The translations under genes were made by a program, and so were the position numbers. 64,000 nt of DNA from Rhinopithecimicrobium faecis (GTDB lineage Bacteria > Bacteroidota > Bacteroidia > Sphingobacteriales > Sphingobacteriaceae), in assembly GCA_017942165.1 (NCBI GenBank), contig JAGKSB010000003.1, forward strand, positions 124,001 to 188,000, in the 5' to 3' direction. Shown here piece by piece: positions 35,137 through 44,808 of the stretch; positions within the stretch are counted from its first letter, which is position 1, and the number at the start of each line of letters is the position of its first letter. The notes under the pieces were generated by a model. The model was not told the DNA's origin and made no database searches. It saw only the letters and a program-made list of their open reading frames with translations.

Positions 35137-35430
35137 TTAAATACCTAAGTTAACTACGACAACATCGTTATTTTGAAAGGAAGGATGGTAGGATGCAATT
35201 CTTCCTTCCCGTTTATAATAAGCTAATTCATCATAAACGCGAGCTCTTAAGACGCCTTTTCCACGACCATGAATAAATCTTATTTCAGCATAATCGTGAT
35301 AGATTGCTGCATCTAAACAGTCACGTAACCTCTCAATGGATTCATCGATCATTTCTTCAGCCGTGAAGCCTGCTGTATTTCGCAGAATTGCTTGGCTGTG
35401 TAAATCTACTTCTGAAGGTGGTCTTTTCAT
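35137..35430 (-). CDS. Small MutS-related (Smr) domain protein
   Basis: This is 97 residues from the ATG at 35430. The longer frame to 35457 would need a TTG start. The Smr domain is recognisable: PPSEVDLHSQAIL at the start, AIYHDYAEIRFIHGRGKGVLRARVYDEL in the middle with the HGRGKG motif, and a C-terminal FQNNDVVVVNLG. Smr domains nick or bind branched DNA or RNA, and recent work links stand-alone Smr proteins to ribosome rescue. The upstream coiled-coil protein probably shares the transcript, with 42 bp between coding regions. Confidence 0.85.
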   Translation of the reverse strand: MKRPPSEVDLHSQAILRNTAGFTAEEMIDESIERLRDCLDAAIYHDYAEIRFIHGRGKGVLRARVYDELAYYKREGRIASYHPSFQNNDVVVVNLGI

Positions 35431-35472
35431 GCGCTCATATTTTATTAAGAATCGCAAATTTACTGATTATCA

Positions 35473-35886
35473 TCAATATTGTAGGGTAAATGCGGTAGCA
35501 TCTTCCATGGAAAACAACCATTTTTTGATGACAGCTGCGACTTCATATTCTTCTAATTTTGCGTAGCTCAGCATCATATTTTCTAACTGTGTAATTAAGT
35601 CTTGATATTCAGGGATATGGCCTTGCAGGTCTGTGTAGTCAGCGGTAATTTCTAGGAGCTTATTCGTAATCTCAAATTCGTTAAACTTCTGTTGATGCTT
35701 ATCGGAAATTAAAGTTAATTTTTCTGTTTCAGCGTAGCCAGATTCAATATGCTGGTTACAAACTTCATTAAACTGCTCACAGCATTGCACCAAGTCAACA
35801 CGTAATAATTCGATTTCTTTTTTTAAGGCATCGATTACTTTCAGCATCCGTTCCTGGACTTCTTCTTCCCGCGATATTAAACTCAT
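35473..35886 (-). CDS. Helical protein with UVR-like motif
   Basis: This 137-residue protein is predicted all-helical and rich in Glu, Lys and Leu. It starts EEEVQERMLKVIDALKKEIELLRVDL and ends LENMMLSYAKLEEYEVAAVIKKWLFSM, which resembles the UVR motif (a helical hairpin found in UvrB, UvrC and McsA). It has no catalytic residues. It precedes the Smr-domain gene on the same strand, suggesting that both act on nucleic acids or ribosomes. Function is not known. Confidence 0.6.
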   Translation of the reverse strand: MSLISREEEVQERMLKVIDALKKEIELLRVDLVQCCEQFNEVCNQHIESGYAETEKLTLISDKHQQKFNEFEITNKLLEITADYTDLQGHIPEYQDLITQLENMMLSYAKLEEYEVAAVIKKWLFSMEDATAFTLQY

Positions 35887-36072
35887 AACTTACATCATTT
35901 TTTTAAGTTTTGTATTAGGTAACTTATTGTAAACAAAAGACATGCGTTATTTGTTTGACTTGTGCTAATAATTTTGTAAAAGCTTGCGGCAAGAAATACT
36001 GATTTAAATATTAAAACTATATCAGCTAGAAAAAAATGCTAATAAATATAAAAAAATTGTGAATAAATATAG

Positions 36073-36792
36073 TTAGGATGGATTTGTAGACCATAGCGAG
36101 GCAGTCTTCAACAGCGCTCTACGTGGTAGCTTTAAATTAGCGACTATTAATTCCGCAAAGTCCGCAGGCTGTAATACGGTATCCTCATTACCATCTGTCA
36201 GGCCTAGTTCAATGGACATATCCGAAGCAATGGTGCTTGGCATTAAGGTGCATACACGAATATTATATTTCCGTACTTCACGCATTAATGAATCGGAAAG
36301 CCCTATCACAGCAAATTTGGATGCTGAGTAAGCCGAAGTAGTCGCCGCTCCATTTAAGCCTGCTGTGGAAGAGACATTGATAATATCTCCTTGGTTCTTA
36401 GCAACTAAATGTGGAAGTACAACTTTAGTGACGTTGTAAGTGCCAATCACATTGGTGTTTAGAATGGAGAGCCAAGTCGCAGGATCCATGTCTAAGAAAG
36501 TTCCGAATGAAGCAATTCCAGCATTATTTACTAACACATCGATGGTGCCAAAGGTGGATAGAATATTTTCAATTCCTTGCGTTACTCCCTGAAGATCTGT
36601 AATATCAAATACCTCATAGGTAGCATGCACTCCTAAAGCGGTAAGTTCGGCTACTACTTCTTGCAAGTTTTTTTCATTACGCCCTGTAATAGCAACATCC
36701 ATTCCTTCTTGTGCAAAGGCGATTGCCGTTGCTTTACCAAGCCCTTTACCTCCTCCAGTAATAAGTGCTTTTTTACCTATTAAATTTTCCAT
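36073..36792 (-). CDS. Short-chain dehydrogenase/reductase (FabG-like)
   Basis: This 239-residue protein has a Rossmann fold: nucleotide loop TGGGKGLG (12-19), NNAG (89-92), catalytic Ser in VSSTAG (about 141) and YSASK (155-159, Tyr155 and Lys159). The first-strand and GR residues favour NADP(H). Similar Bacteroidota proteins are annotated as 3-ketoacyl-ACP reductase. True FabG is usually encoded with fatty-acid genes, so the exact substrate here is unknown. It sits 19 bp behind the MFS gene on the same strand, and the two probably form an operon. Confidence 0.88.
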   Translation of the reverse strand: MENLIGKKALITGGGKGLGKATAIAFAQEGMDVAITGRNEKNLQEVVAELTALGVHATYEVFDITDLQGVTQGIENILSTFGTIDVLVNNAGIASFGTFLDMDPATWLSILNTNVIGTYNVTKVVLPHLVAKNQGDIINVSSTAGLNGAATTSAYSASKFAVIGLSDSLMREVRKYNIRVCTLMPSTIASDMSIELGLTDGNEDTVLQPADFAELIVANLKLPRRALLKTASLWSTNPS

Positions 36793-36811
36793 GTCGTAAA
36801 GTTATACTATT

Positions 36812-37990
36812 TTAAATAAGGTTTTTTGATCTATTATTAATAAAGTAAATCAGATGTACGATAGCTAATAGGGCACCCAATGTGGCCATTACTGCGCCCA
36901 CAAGAGTCGGGCTGTGGTAACCTAATCCATAGATAATCGGAATCCCTCCAATAAAGGCTCCTAAGGTATTACCGAGGTTGAAGCTGGCTTGCCCTGCAGC
37001 GGCAGCTAATGTCTCAGAACCTTTTGCGGAATTGATCAACATCATTTGTAATGGCGGTCCTATGGTAAAGGAAAGCATACCTGTAAAGAATGACATCACA
37101 TACGACATCGTGCTGTTTGAGGCTGTAAAATAGACGAGGACTAAGCATAGGGCCATGGTCGCGAAGCTGGCAATACTAGCCTTTGTTGGCGAAATGGTAT
37201 CGGCTAACTTACCGCCAATAAAGTTTCCGAAAAACATACCTAGGCCCACTAATATCATAATTAAAGGGACGCGATCTGCGGACAGCCCACCAACTTGTAC
37301 AACCATGGGAGCGATATATGAAATCCATGCAAATAAGCCTCCTGTACCAATGGAAATAACGGCAATTAAAAGCCAGGCTTCCCACGTTTTGAAATAACGT
37401 AATTGCTTAAAAATATGATTGTCTGCTGTATTTGAATCCTTATCAGCTTTTTTTGGAAGCCAATAGTAAATCGCCAGAAAGGTTAGTAAGCCTAGGAGAC
37501 TGATGACGATATACGTGTAACGCCACGAATAATGATGCCCTATATAGGTGCCCAGCGGTACGCCCGCAAGGTTTGCCAAGGTCATCCCTGTGAACATAAT
37601 AGAAATAGCTTGCGCTTCTTTACCTTTCTTAGCTAGCTGCGCCGCCACGACGGAGCCTACGCCAAAGAATGCCCCATGTGGGAGTCCGGCCATAAAACGA
37701 GATATCATCAAGGTTGCGTGATTTGGAGCAATAGCAAATAAGCCATTGAACACAAAAAATAATAACATCAGAAATAGTAATACATGCTTAGGAGAATATT
37801 TACTGGTAAATAGTACTAAGGTTGGCGCGCCAACGACTACGCCCATCGCATAGATCGCTATAAGATGCGCTGCTGCGGGAATATCAATATTTAAATCTTT
37901 AGCAATATCCGGGAGAATTCCCATCATGGTAAACTCAGTCATTCCAATGGCTAGTCCGCCAAAGGCTAAGGCAATAAGTCCTTTATTCAT
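36812..37990 (-). CDS. MFS transporter, AraJ-like drug/sugar efflux
   Basis: This 392-residue protein has twelve hydrophobic segments. It starts ALAFGGLAIGMTEFTMMGILPDIAKDLNI, the signature of the DHA1 AraJ/NepI-type exporters, and contains the conserved FMAGLPHGAFFGVGSVVAA and the motif-C-like LANLAGVPLGTYIGHHYSWR. Substrates of this group are purine ribonucleosides, arabinosides or drugs. It is followed directly by the SDR gene in the same unit, possibly to process the same compound. Confidence 0.88.
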   Translation of the reverse strand: MNKGLIALAFGGLAIGMTEFTMMGILPDIAKDLNIDIPAAAHLIAIYAMGVVVGAPTLVLFTSKYSPKHVLLFLMLLFFVFNGLFAIAPNHATLMISRFMAGLPHGAFFGVGSVVAAQLAKKGKEAQAISIMFTGMTLANLAGVPLGTYIGHHYSWRYTYIVISLLGLLTFLAIYYWLPKKADKDSNTADNHIFKQLRYFKTWEAWLLIAVISIGTGGLFAWISYIAPMVVQVGGLSADRVPLIMILVGLGMFFGNFIGGKLADTISPTKASIASFATMALCLVLVYFTASNSTMSYVMSFFTGMLSFTIGPPLQMMLINSAKGSETLAAAAGQASFNLGNTLGAFIGGIPIIYGLGYHSPTLVGAVMATLGALLAIVHLIYFINNRSKNLI

Positions 37991-38111
37991 GTTGAAATTT
38001 AATGTATTAAATGAATGCGTAAATTATAGGTATATAAATTTTAGGCATTTAAAAATATGCAGGGGTAAAAATAGGGAAATTCTTTATCTTCGTTAACCTA
38101 ATTAGTCAATT

Positions 38112-38858
38112 ATGTCTGAAAAATCTATTAATGGTATCTGCTTAGAAATTTGTTCGAATTCCATCTTCTCAGCCCTCCAAGCACAAGAGGGAGGAGCAAG
38201 CCGTGTTGAGTTATGTCAAAATTTGGAAAATGGTGGTACCACACCTTCCTATGGGCAGCTGCAAGGTGCGCGCGCGCAACTCTCCATTGGTATTCACGCA
38301 TTAATACGCCCACGTGGAGGAAATTTTCTTTATAACGATTCTGAGTTGGAAGCGATGTTAGCCGATATCCGTTGCTGTAAAGAAATAGGGATTGATGGGG
38401 TCGTTATAGGCGCTTTAAACGCCGATGGCACCTTAGCCATTAAACAGCTTGAGAAAATGATTGACGCCGCTGCGGGTCTTCATATCACATTTCACCGCGC
38501 CTTTGATCGCTGCCTGAATCCGCTAGTAGCTATGGAACAGTTAATCGCCCTAGGCGTTTCCAGGATACTTACCTCTGGTCAGCAGGAAAATGCTTACGCA
38601 GGAAAAGATCTTTTAAAGTTATTAATTGAAAATGCGGATCAGCGAATCGTAATTATGCCCGGTGCAGGTGTCGATGCAGAGAATATTGCTTCACTACTAG
38701 CCTATACTGGCGCCCGCGCTATACATAGTTCAGCAAAGATGGTGCAGCCCTCGGCTATGACCTTTGATCAGCCAGCTATTTCAGGGATGAATGAAGATAC
38801 CTGGTATACCTCCAAAGAAAAAGTCCGCCAATTGGCAGACATCCTAAAAAACCTATAA
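38112..38858 (+). CDS. cutC: CutC-family protein
   Basis: This is 248 residues of TIM-barrel type. It shows the CutC pattern: LEICSNSIFSALQAQEGGASRVELCQNLENGGTTPSYGQL (positions 10-49), IHALIRPRGGNFLY, HITFHRAFDRC (about 136-146), ILTSGQQENAYAGKDLL and IVIMPGAGVDAENI. CutC was named for copper homeostasis in E. coli, but its biochemical role is disputed. The stop codon lies inside a terminator-like hairpin that extends into the intergenic region. Confidence 0.92.
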   Translation: MSEKSINGICLEICSNSIFSALQAQEGGASRVELCQNLENGGTTPSYGQLQGARAQLSIGIHALIRPRGGNFLYNDSELEAMLADIRCCKEIGIDGVVIGALNADGTLAIKQLEKMIDAAAGLHITFHRAFDRCLNPLVAMEQLIALGVSRILTSGQQENAYAGKDLLKLLIENADQRIVIMPGAGVDAENIASLLAYTGARAIHSSAKMVQPSAMTFDQPAISGMNEDTWYTSKEKVRQLADILKNL

Positions 38859-38882
38859 AGTTGCTAAAAGCAACTTTATAGG
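38852..38882. terminator. Hairpin overlapping the cutC stop, shared with the 59-aa gene
   Basis: CCTATAAAGTTGC (38852-38864) pairs perfectly with 38870-38882. The cutC TAA (38856-38858) is in the stem. On the minus strand a T-run follows the hairpin, so it can terminate the small minus-strand gene at 38899-39078. Confidence 0.7.
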
Positions 38883-38898
38883 AAAAATAAAAAATTTC

Positions 38899-39078
38899 TT
38901 ATTTAGCTTCTGAAGCTAATACATTTAAGATAGCATCGTTTTTAACGATTTGACTGTGCTTAGGCATTTTCGAACGAGAACCTAATTCTACGTTAGAACC
39001 TAATTTTAAAAACTGAACTTCAACACGTGCTACAGTTTTGTTTCTTCTATCTTTTCTTTTTAAGCGTGTAACTCCCAT
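38899..39078 (-). CDS. Conserved 59-aa basic protein of Bacteroidota
   Basis: The ATG is at 39078 and the TAA at 38899-38901. The protein starts MGVTRLKRKDRRNKTVARVE and continues VQFLKLGSNVELGSRSKMPKHSQIVKND, ending LASEAK. It is very basic at the start and has no signal or membrane segment. I recall short proteins of this sequence across Sphingobacteriales, annotated only as hypothetical. The composition fits an RNA- or ribosome-associated protein. It lies 35 bp behind tRNA-Cys on the same strand and may be cotranscribed with it. It is absent from most automated ORF calls because of its size. Confidence 0.8.
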   Translation of the reverse strand: MGVTRLKRKDRRNKTVARVEVQFLKLGSNVELGSRSKMPKHSQIVKNDAILNVLASEAK

Positions 39079-39113
39079 TTTCTTTAATATTTTTTTATGT
39101 TTAAAAAAAAACG

Positions 39114-39184
39114 AGGTCGGAAGCGGATTCGAACCGCTGTAGGAGGTTTTGCAGACCTCAGCCTAGCCACTCGGCCATCCGACC
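39114..39184 (-). tRNA. tRNA-Cys (anticodon GCA)
   Basis: On the minus strand it starts GGTCGGATGGCCGAGTGGC and ends with TCCGACC pairing with GGTCGGA, discriminator T. The anticodon stem GAGGT/ACCTC encloses CTGCAAA, giving anticodon GCA. The T-loop is TTCGAAT. The length of 71 nt is usual for tRNA-Cys. Confidence 0.96.
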
Positions 39185-39545
39185 CTTTGTCCCCTGAGGG
39201 AATGCAAAAGTAAAATTAATATTTGGATTATGAAAGCTTTTGATAGATTATTTTCAGGTAGCTTTCTTTTGCCTTTATTTTCAAGGACTTAATTTTTTAA
39301 TTTTTTTATCGCATTTGGGCCGCTAGAAATTGGCGTAGGTCTGTGTTTTTCGTTTTGTATATTTTTTTAGACAGCTCTATAAGCTGTAGAATTTTATTAA
39401 GATGTTTATTAACAGTGATTTAACGGGTGTAATTTGTTTTTGGCGTAGTAGTTGCCTAGTGTAGGGTAGATAGTTAGTTCCTTTTTTTAGGAAAAGGTTT
39501 TTTTAGAACATTAATTCACGAAAATTTAGAACAAAATTTACGAAA
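39185..39545. other. Intergenic region before the outer-membrane protein gene
   Basis: This 361-bp gap has no coding frame of note. It has T-rich stretches and a short hairpin CCTTTTTTTAGG near 39480-39492. I could not find a good TTTG-N19-TAnnTTTG promoter for the gene at 39546. Confidence 0.4.
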
Positions 39546-40202
39546 ATGAAAAAATTATTTTTATCTGCAGCAGCGATCTTATGTACTGCTGGTGTATTCG
39601 CACAAAGTTCTTTAGGTTATCAAATTAAAGCTGGTGTTAATTTTCCAAGCTATAGTTATGGAAGCACTAACAACCTTTCGGATACTAAATCGACAACAAA
39701 CTTTTACGTTTCAGGTTTATTAGATGTGAAGGCATCGGAATATTTCTCCATTCAACCTGGAGTTTCCCTACAAGGTAAAGGTGCAAAATTATCCGTAATT
39801 GAAGCAGGTAATAGCACATTCACTGAAAAGCAAAATACCATGTGGTTAGAGATTCCAGTAAATTTAGTTGCTAAAATTCCTACGGGTGAAACGGGTAACT
39901 TTTTTGTTGGTGCTGGACCTTATGTATCCTTTGGTTTAAGTGGAAAAAATAAATATGAGTACGATAACGCCAATAACTCAAACGCTAACACGTCCAGAGA
40001 AACAAAATTTAAATTTGGTAAAGATGAGACTTTAAAAGGTACTGACTTTGGGGTAAACTTCTTAGCAGGTTATCAGTTTAAATCAGGGATCTCTATCAAC
40101 GGTGGTTACGGCTTAGGTTTAGTAAATATTGCAGGGGCTAAATCCCGTTCCAATGAAATCAAAAACCGTGTGTGGTCTGTAGGTATTGGATTTGGCTTAT
40201 AA
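39546..40202 (+). CDS. Outer-membrane beta-barrel protein (porin family)
   Basis: This 218-residue protein has a signal peptide (KKLFLSAAAILCTAGVFAQSS, cleavage after residue 19). The mature protein begins with LGYQIKAGVNFPSYS and shows the alternating pattern of a small eight-stranded barrel (VSGLLDVKASEYFSIQPGVSLQGKG, IPVNLVAKIPTG, FVGAGPYVSFGLSG, ending VWSVGIGFGL with a C-terminal aliphatic strand). This matches the PF13568-type barrel proteins of Bacteroidota. Function (pore or adhesin) is open. Confidence 0.85.
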   Translation: MKKLFLSAAAILCTAGVFAQSSLGYQIKAGVNFPSYSYGSTNNLSDTKSTTNFYVSGLLDVKASEYFSIQPGVSLQGKGAKLSVIEAGNSTFTEKQNTMWLEIPVNLVAKIPTGETGNFFVGAGPYVSFGLSGKNKYEYDNANNSNANTSRETKFKFGKDETLKGTDFGVNFLAGYQFKSGISINGGYGLGLVNIAGAKSRSNEIKNRVWSVGIGFGL

Positions 40203-40238
40203 GCTTATACCTCTACACTAGGCATTGATAAATGCATT

Positions 40239-40272
40239 TACCCCCAAGAAGTATAACTACTTTTTGGGGGTA
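40239..40272 (+). terminator. Palindromic terminator, copy 1 of a repeated element
   Basis: CCCCCAAGAAGTA (40241-40253) pairs with TACTTTTTGGGGG (40258-40270) with one G-T position, loop TAAC, followed by TATTTTT. The outer sequences TACCCCCAAGAAGTATAA and TACTTTTTGGGGGTA recur at 51956-52016. Confidence 0.75.
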
Positions 40273-40386
40273 TTTTTATGGAAGTAAAATTAATGGCTAT
40301 TAAACGAAAGTAAAATATATCGTAAACTTAAAACTTATGCATCTTACATTTGTTAAATAACAGCAATTCAACTAATTTTTTTGTTT

Positions 40387-41490
40387 ATGGACAGATGGTA
40401 CTCTTTACCCTTCTACTTAAAGTCAGCCTGCGTATTAATCAGTATTCTGATTTTTGGCTATCTGGCAAAAGTAGGCGATTTAATTCTCGTTCCCTTAATA
40501 TTGGGAGCCTTATTTGCCTTGTTACTAGTGCCTTTATGTCGCTTCTTGGAACGATTGAAGTTGCCCCGTACCTTCGCTAGCTTTCTATCAACCATCCTTT
40601 TCTTTGGGCTTATTATTACAGGATTCTATATTCTAGCGTCCCAATTAACAATTTTAAAAGAAGACTTTCCGGCTTTTCAGAAACAGCTTACCGATGTCGG
40701 ACAGCAGCTGCAAAATTTCGTTTCTAAGCAATTTGGTATTGAGTATAAGCAGCAGATTCAATATTTGAGTTCAACGGCCCAAAAGTCTGTAGACGCAGGA
40801 TCTATGCTGCTAGGGACAGCCTTATTATCGCTATCATCCTTATTTATATTGCTGGTATTTACATTTCTATATACCTTTTTCTTGCTGATCTATCGCAGCC
40901 ATTTAGTTCGTTTCTTAATGATTCTAAACCATGAGAAGTATCATAAGAATATTTTAGATATTGTTCATCAGATTCAATATGTAGTTAAGAAGTACTTAAT
41001 AGGTCTTTTAATACAGATGCTGTTGGTTTCTATCCTTGTATTTATCGCATTGACAGCGGTAGGGGTGAAGTATGGGCTTTTATTAGCGGTGATTACAGGT
41101 GTCTTTAATATCTTACCTTATGTCGGTATTTTCTCCTCGCTATTGATTATCACGATTATTACATTTGCGACATCTTCCTTAACGAACGTAATTATTGTTG
41201 CTGTAGCTATCTGTGTTATACATATGATTGACTCCAACTTTATTGTTCCTAAGATTGTAGGTTCTAAGGTGAAGATTAATTCTATGTTCGCTATGATGGC
41301 GATTATTTTAGGGGAGATGATCTGGGGTATTTCAGGGATGTTCTTGGCAATACCTATTTTAGCGATTATAAAAATTATCTTCGATCGCATTGCGGATTTA
41401 GCGCCTTGGGGTTTCTTGCTGGGGGAGGAAGCTTCAGAGAAGGATGCGCCAGATGTTATTATTCAAGAGCCACCTGTGGAGAAATCATAG
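40387..41490 (+). CDS. AI-2E family transporter (permease)
   Basis: This is 367 residues from the ATG at 40387 (a TTG at 40381 is two codons upstream). It has seven to eight hydrophobic segments, with a characteristic central hydrophilic stretch (residues 85-135) and the conserved block GVFNILPYVGIFSSLLIITIITF (about 238-260), followed by DSNFIVPKIVGSKVKINSMFAMMAIILGEMIWGISGMFLAIP. The family transports varied substrates. The AI-2 link is historical, and some members are Na+/H+ antiporters. The gene is convergent to the str operon. Confidence 0.88.
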   Translation: MDRWYSLPFYLKSACVLISILIFGYLAKVGDLILVPLILGALFALLLVPLCRFLERLKLPRTFASFLSTILFFGLIITGFYILASQLTILKEDFPAFQKQLTDVGQQLQNFVSKQFGIEYKQQIQYLSSTAQKSVDAGSMLLGTALLSLSSLFILLVFTFLYTFFLLIYRSHLVRFLMILNHEKYHKNILDIVHQIQYVVKKYLIGLLIQMLLVSILVFIALTAVGVKYGLLLAVITGVFNILPYVGIFSSLLIITIITFATSSLTNVIIVAVAICVIHMIDSNFIVPKIVGSKVKINSMFAMMAIILGEMIWGISGMFLAIPILAIIKIIFDRIADLAPWGFLLGEEASEKDAPDVIIQEPPVEKS

Positions 41491-41515
41491 GGGCTAACGG
41501 TTTTTTAAGCGCTTT

Positions 41516-41537
41516 TTAGCGCTTATCCTACGGGGCG
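41516..41537. repeat. Small hairpin after AI-2E transporter gene
   Basis: TAAGCGC and GCGCTTA flank a TTTTTA loop. With the GGCGCTTAAAAAGCC block nearby it suggests structured RNA at the 3' end of the transporter transcript. Confidence 0.45.
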
Positions 41538-41636
41538 AGTGTATTTTCCTGAGAATAAAACTACAGGCGCTTAAAAAGCCTTATTTAAGTTTTCCGAAAA
41601 AAATCGGCTTTAAGAGCCGGAGCGGCATTAAACAAC

Positions 41637-41668
41637 AAAAGGCTGAATAGTTACCTATTCAGCCTTTT
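41637..41668. terminator. Terminator between AI-2E gene and rpsJ
   Basis: AAAAGGCTGAATAG (41637-41650) and CTATTCAGCCTTTT (41655-41668) pair perfectly with a 4-nt loop. The hairpin is 20 bp downstream of the rpsJ stop on the minus strand, which ends the str operon here. Confidence 0.8.
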
Positions 41669-41688
41669 GTCATTCTAAGTGAGATCTA

Positions 41689-41994
41689 TCACACTTTGAT
41701 TTCTACTTCAACACCTGAAGGTAATTCAAGTTTCATCAATGCGTCAACAGTTTTAGAGTTAGAAGAGTAGATATCTAATAATCTCTTGTACGCGCACAAT
41801 TGGAATTGCTCACGTGCTTTTTTGTTAACGTGTGGTGAACGTAAAACGGTATAGATTTTTTTCTCAGTAGGTAAAGGAATTGGTCCTGAAACAACTGCAC
41901 CTGTAGGTTTTACTGTTTTTACGATTTTCTCAGCTGATTTATCAACTAAATTGTAATCGTAAGATTTCAATTTGATTCTGATTCTTTGGCTCAT
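41689..41994 (-). CDS. rpsJ: Small ribosomal subunit protein uS10
   Basis: This 101-residue protein is of full length, with [33 protein letters not shown] and [12 protein letters not shown] typical of S10 (quoted as separate stretches of the N-terminal half). It is the last gene of rpsL-rpsG-fusA-rpsJ. In many Bacteroidota rpsJ is followed by rplC and the rest of the S10-spc genes. Here a terminator and a convergent transporter gene end the unit. Confidence 0.97.
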   Translation of the reverse strand: MSQRIRIKLKSYDYNLVDKSAEKIVKTVKPTGAVVSGPIPLPTEKKIYTVLRSPHVNKKAREQFQLCAYKRLLDIYSSNSKTVDALMKLELPSGVEVEIKV

Positions 41995-42069
41995 TTTTGT
42001 TTTTGTTTAAATGACCAGCTATTAGAGCTATTTGTAACAGCTGGTCGGTTTATCTTTAAAAAAGGGGAA

Positions 42070-44187
42070 TTATTCGCCTTTTAATTTACCTTTTGCTTTA
42101 GCGATAACGTCTTCTTGAACGTTACGAGGAGCTTCTGCGTAGTGGTCAAATTCCATTGTAGAAGTTGCACGACCTGAAGTAATCGTACGTAATTGAGTTA
42201 CGTAACCGAACATTTCAGATAAAGGAACTAATGCTTTGATAACTTGTGCACCATTACGTGTGTCCATACCTTGAAGTTGGCCACGACGACGGTTTAAGTC
42301 ACCCATTACATCACCCATGTTTTCTTCTGGAGTTAATACCTCGATTTTCATCACAGGCTCCATTAATACAGGTTGACATTTTGGTAATGCTTCACGGTAT
42401 GCCATACGAGCAGCTAATTCGAAAGATAATGAATCTGAATCGACTGCGTGGAATGAACCGTCAATTAAACGAACTTTCATAGCTGAAAGTGGGTAACCAG
42501 CAAGAACACCATTTTTCATAGAACCAGCAAAGCCTTTTTCTACTGAAGGGATGTACTCACGAGGGATTGAACCACCCACGATTTCGTTTTTGAATTGAAG
42601 TGGAGTTTTCGTTAAATCGAAGTCCTCATCTACTGGAGAGATAACAACTTTGATATCCGCAAATTTACCACGACCACCTGATTGTTTTTTGTAAACCTCA
42701 CGGTGTTCGATTGTACCTTTGATTGTCTCTTTGTAAGCTACTTGTGGCGCTCCTTGGTTCACTTCAACTTTGAATTCACGTTTCAAACGGTCAATTAAGA
42801 TCTCTAAGTGAAGCTCACCCATACCTTTAATTACTGTTTGACCAGTTTCTTCGTCAGATTCAACTACGAATGTAGGATCTTCTTCAGATAATTTACCTAG
42901 ACCAATACCTAATTTATCTACGTCAGCTTGAGTTTTAGGCTCAATCGCTAAACCGATTACCGGCTCAGGGAACTGCATAGTTTCTAATACGATTGGGTGT
43001 TTCTCATCACAAAGTGTATCACCTGTTTTGATATCTTTGAAACCAACTACCGCACCAATATCACCAGCCTCGATAAAAGGAATTGGATTTTGTTTGTTTG
43101 CGTGCATTTGGAAGATACGAGAGATACGCTCTTTGTTACCAGAACGTGTATTTAATACGTAAGAACCAGCGTCTAATTTACCTGAGTACGCACGGATAAA
43201 ACATAAACGACCTACGAATGGATCGGTAGCAATTTTAAATCCTAATGCTGCGAAAGGCTCGTTAACATCTGGTTTACGCATGATTTCAGCATCTGTACGT
43301 GGGTCAGTACCTTTAACACCTTCGGAATCCATTGGTGAAGGTAATAACTCCATTACTAAATCTAACATCGTTTGTACACCTTTGTTTTTGAAAGATGAAC
43401 CACATACCATTGGTACGATAGCGTTATCTAAAACAGCTGCACGTAATGCTTTTAAGATTTCAGCTTCTGTTAATGAATTTGGATCTTCGAAGAATTTCTC
43501 CATTAAAGACTCATCATAACCTGCTACTGCTTCTAATAATTTTTCACGGTATTCAGCCACTTCTTCAGCCATATCCGCAGGGATAGGAACTTCAGTGAAA
43601 GTCATACCTTTATCATGCTCGTTCCAAACGATACCACGGTTGTTAATTAAATCAACAACACCTGTAAATGTATCTTCAGCACCGATTGGTAATTGTAACG
43701 CTACCGCGTCAGAACCTAACATTTCTTTAACTTGTTTTACAACTTTTAAGAAGTCAGCACCTGAACGGTCCATTTTGTTTACGAAACCAATACGTGGAAC
43801 TTTATAGTTATCCGCTAATCTCCAGTTAGTCTCAGATTGAGGCTCAACACCATCTACTGCTGAAAATAAGAATACTAATCCGTCTAATACACGTAATGAA
43901 CGGTTTACTTCAACCGTGAAATCCACGTGACCTGGCGTATCGATAACGTTTACTTGGTATTTGTTATCGCGGTACTGCCAGAAAACTGTTGTTGCAGCTG
44001 AAGTGATCGTGATACCACGCTCTGCTTCTTGCTCCATCCAGTCCATTGTTGAAGCACCTTCGTGAACTTCACCTAATTTGTGGTTTACGCCAGAGTAGTA
44101 AAGAATACGCTCTGTAGTGGTAGTTTTACCCGCATCGATGTGAGCAGCGATACCGATATTTCTAGTGAATTTTAAATCTCTTGCCAT
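42070..44187 (-). CDS. fusA: Elongation factor G
   Basis: This 705-residue translation GTPase has a P-loop AHIDAGKTT at 15-23, DTPGH at 83-87 and NKMD at 137-140, and then all five domains, ending with a lysine-rich KAKGKLKGE tail. The length is that of the housekeeping EF-G. It is encoded in the str operon between rpsG and rpsJ, which marks it as the primary copy. EF-G drives translocation of the ribosome and, with RRF, recycling. Confidence 0.98.
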   Translation of the reverse strand: MARDLKFTRNIGIAAHIDAGKTTTTERILYYSGVNHKLGEVHEGASTMDWMEQEAERGITITSAATTVFWQYRDNKYQVNVIDTPGHVDFTVEVNRSLRVLDGLVFLFSAVDGVEPQSETNWRLADNYKVPRIGFVNKMDRSGADFLKVVKQVKEMLGSDAVALQLPIGAEDTFTGVVDLINNRGIVWNEHDKGMTFTEVPIPADMAEEVAEYREKLLEAVAGYDESLMEKFFEDPNSLTEAEILKALRAAVLDNAIVPMVCGSSFKNKGVQTMLDLVMELLPSPMDSEGVKGTDPRTDAEIMRKPDVNEPFAALGFKIATDPFVGRLCFIRAYSGKLDAGSYVLNTRSGNKERISRIFQMHANKQNPIPFIEAGDIGAVVGFKDIKTGDTLCDEKHPIVLETMQFPEPVIGLAIEPKTQADVDKLGIGLGKLSEEDPTFVVESDEETGQTVIKGMGELHLEILIDRLKREFKVEVNQGAPQVAYKETIKGTIEHREVYKKQSGGRGKFADIKVVISPVDEDFDLTKTPLQFKNEIVGGSIPREYIPSVEKGFAGSMKNGVLAGYPLSAMKVRLIDGSFHAVDSDSLSFELAARMAYREALPKCQPVLMEPVMKIEVLTPEENMGDVMGDLNRRRGQLQGMDTRNGAQVIKALVPLSEMFGYVTQLRTITSGRATSTMEFDHYAEAPRNVQEDVIAKAKGKLKGE

Positions 44188-44321
44188 ATTATTTTTATGC
44201 CGTTAATCTCGAAAGATTATTGTAGTAAATGTAACTTAAACAAGTACACCGACCTAGTGGAAAGAAAAAGATCGATCCTCTAAAGTCGGTGTACTCATAT
44301 GGTGTTTTTAATTTTTCAAAA

Positions 44322-44789
44322 TTAAAATCTGAAGTGTGAGAACGCTTTGTTAGCCTCAGCCATTTTATGCGTATCTTCTTTCTTCTTAACAGCAGCACCT
44401 TCACCTTTAGAAGCTGAAATGATTTCTCCTGCTAATTTTTCGTGCATTGTTTTCTCACCACGTTTACGTGAATAAGAAATTAACCACTTCATACCTAACG
44501 CAATTTTACGCTCTGGACGAACTTCCATAGGAACTTGGAAGTTAGCACCACCAACACGACGAGATTTAACCTCTACAGCTGGCATAACGTTGTTTAAAGC
44601 TTTTTTCCAAGTCTCTAAACCATTTTCGCTAGTTTTTGATTCTACTAATTCTACTGCATCGTAAAAGATTGAGTATGCGATAGATTTTTTACCATCATAC
44701 ATCATGTTATTTACGAAACGTGTTACCTGAACGTCGTTAAACTTTGGATCAGGTAAAATGATTCTCTTTTTCGGTTTTGATTTTCTCAT
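44322..44789 (-). CDS. rpsG: Small ribosomal subunit protein uS7
   Basis: This is 155 residues with the S7 signature: [22 protein letters not shown] near residues 14-35 and [36 protein letters not shown] in the second half. It starts 19 bp after the rpsL stop and precedes fusA by about 134 bp. Confidence 0.98.
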   Translation of the reverse strand: MRKSKPKKRIILPDPKFNDVQVTRFVNNMMYDGKKSIAYSIFYDAVELVESKTSENGLETWKKALNNVMPAVEVKSRRVGGANFQVPMEVRPERKIALGMKWLISYSRKRGEKTMHEKLAGEIISASKGEGAAVKKKEDTHKMAEANKAFSHFRF

Positions 44790-44808
44790 TTCTCTTTCCT
44801 CCGTTTAA

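Noticed and set aside
42070..44187. Fusidic-acid-type second EF-G
   Set aside because: Its place in the str operon and full length mark it as the primary EF-G.
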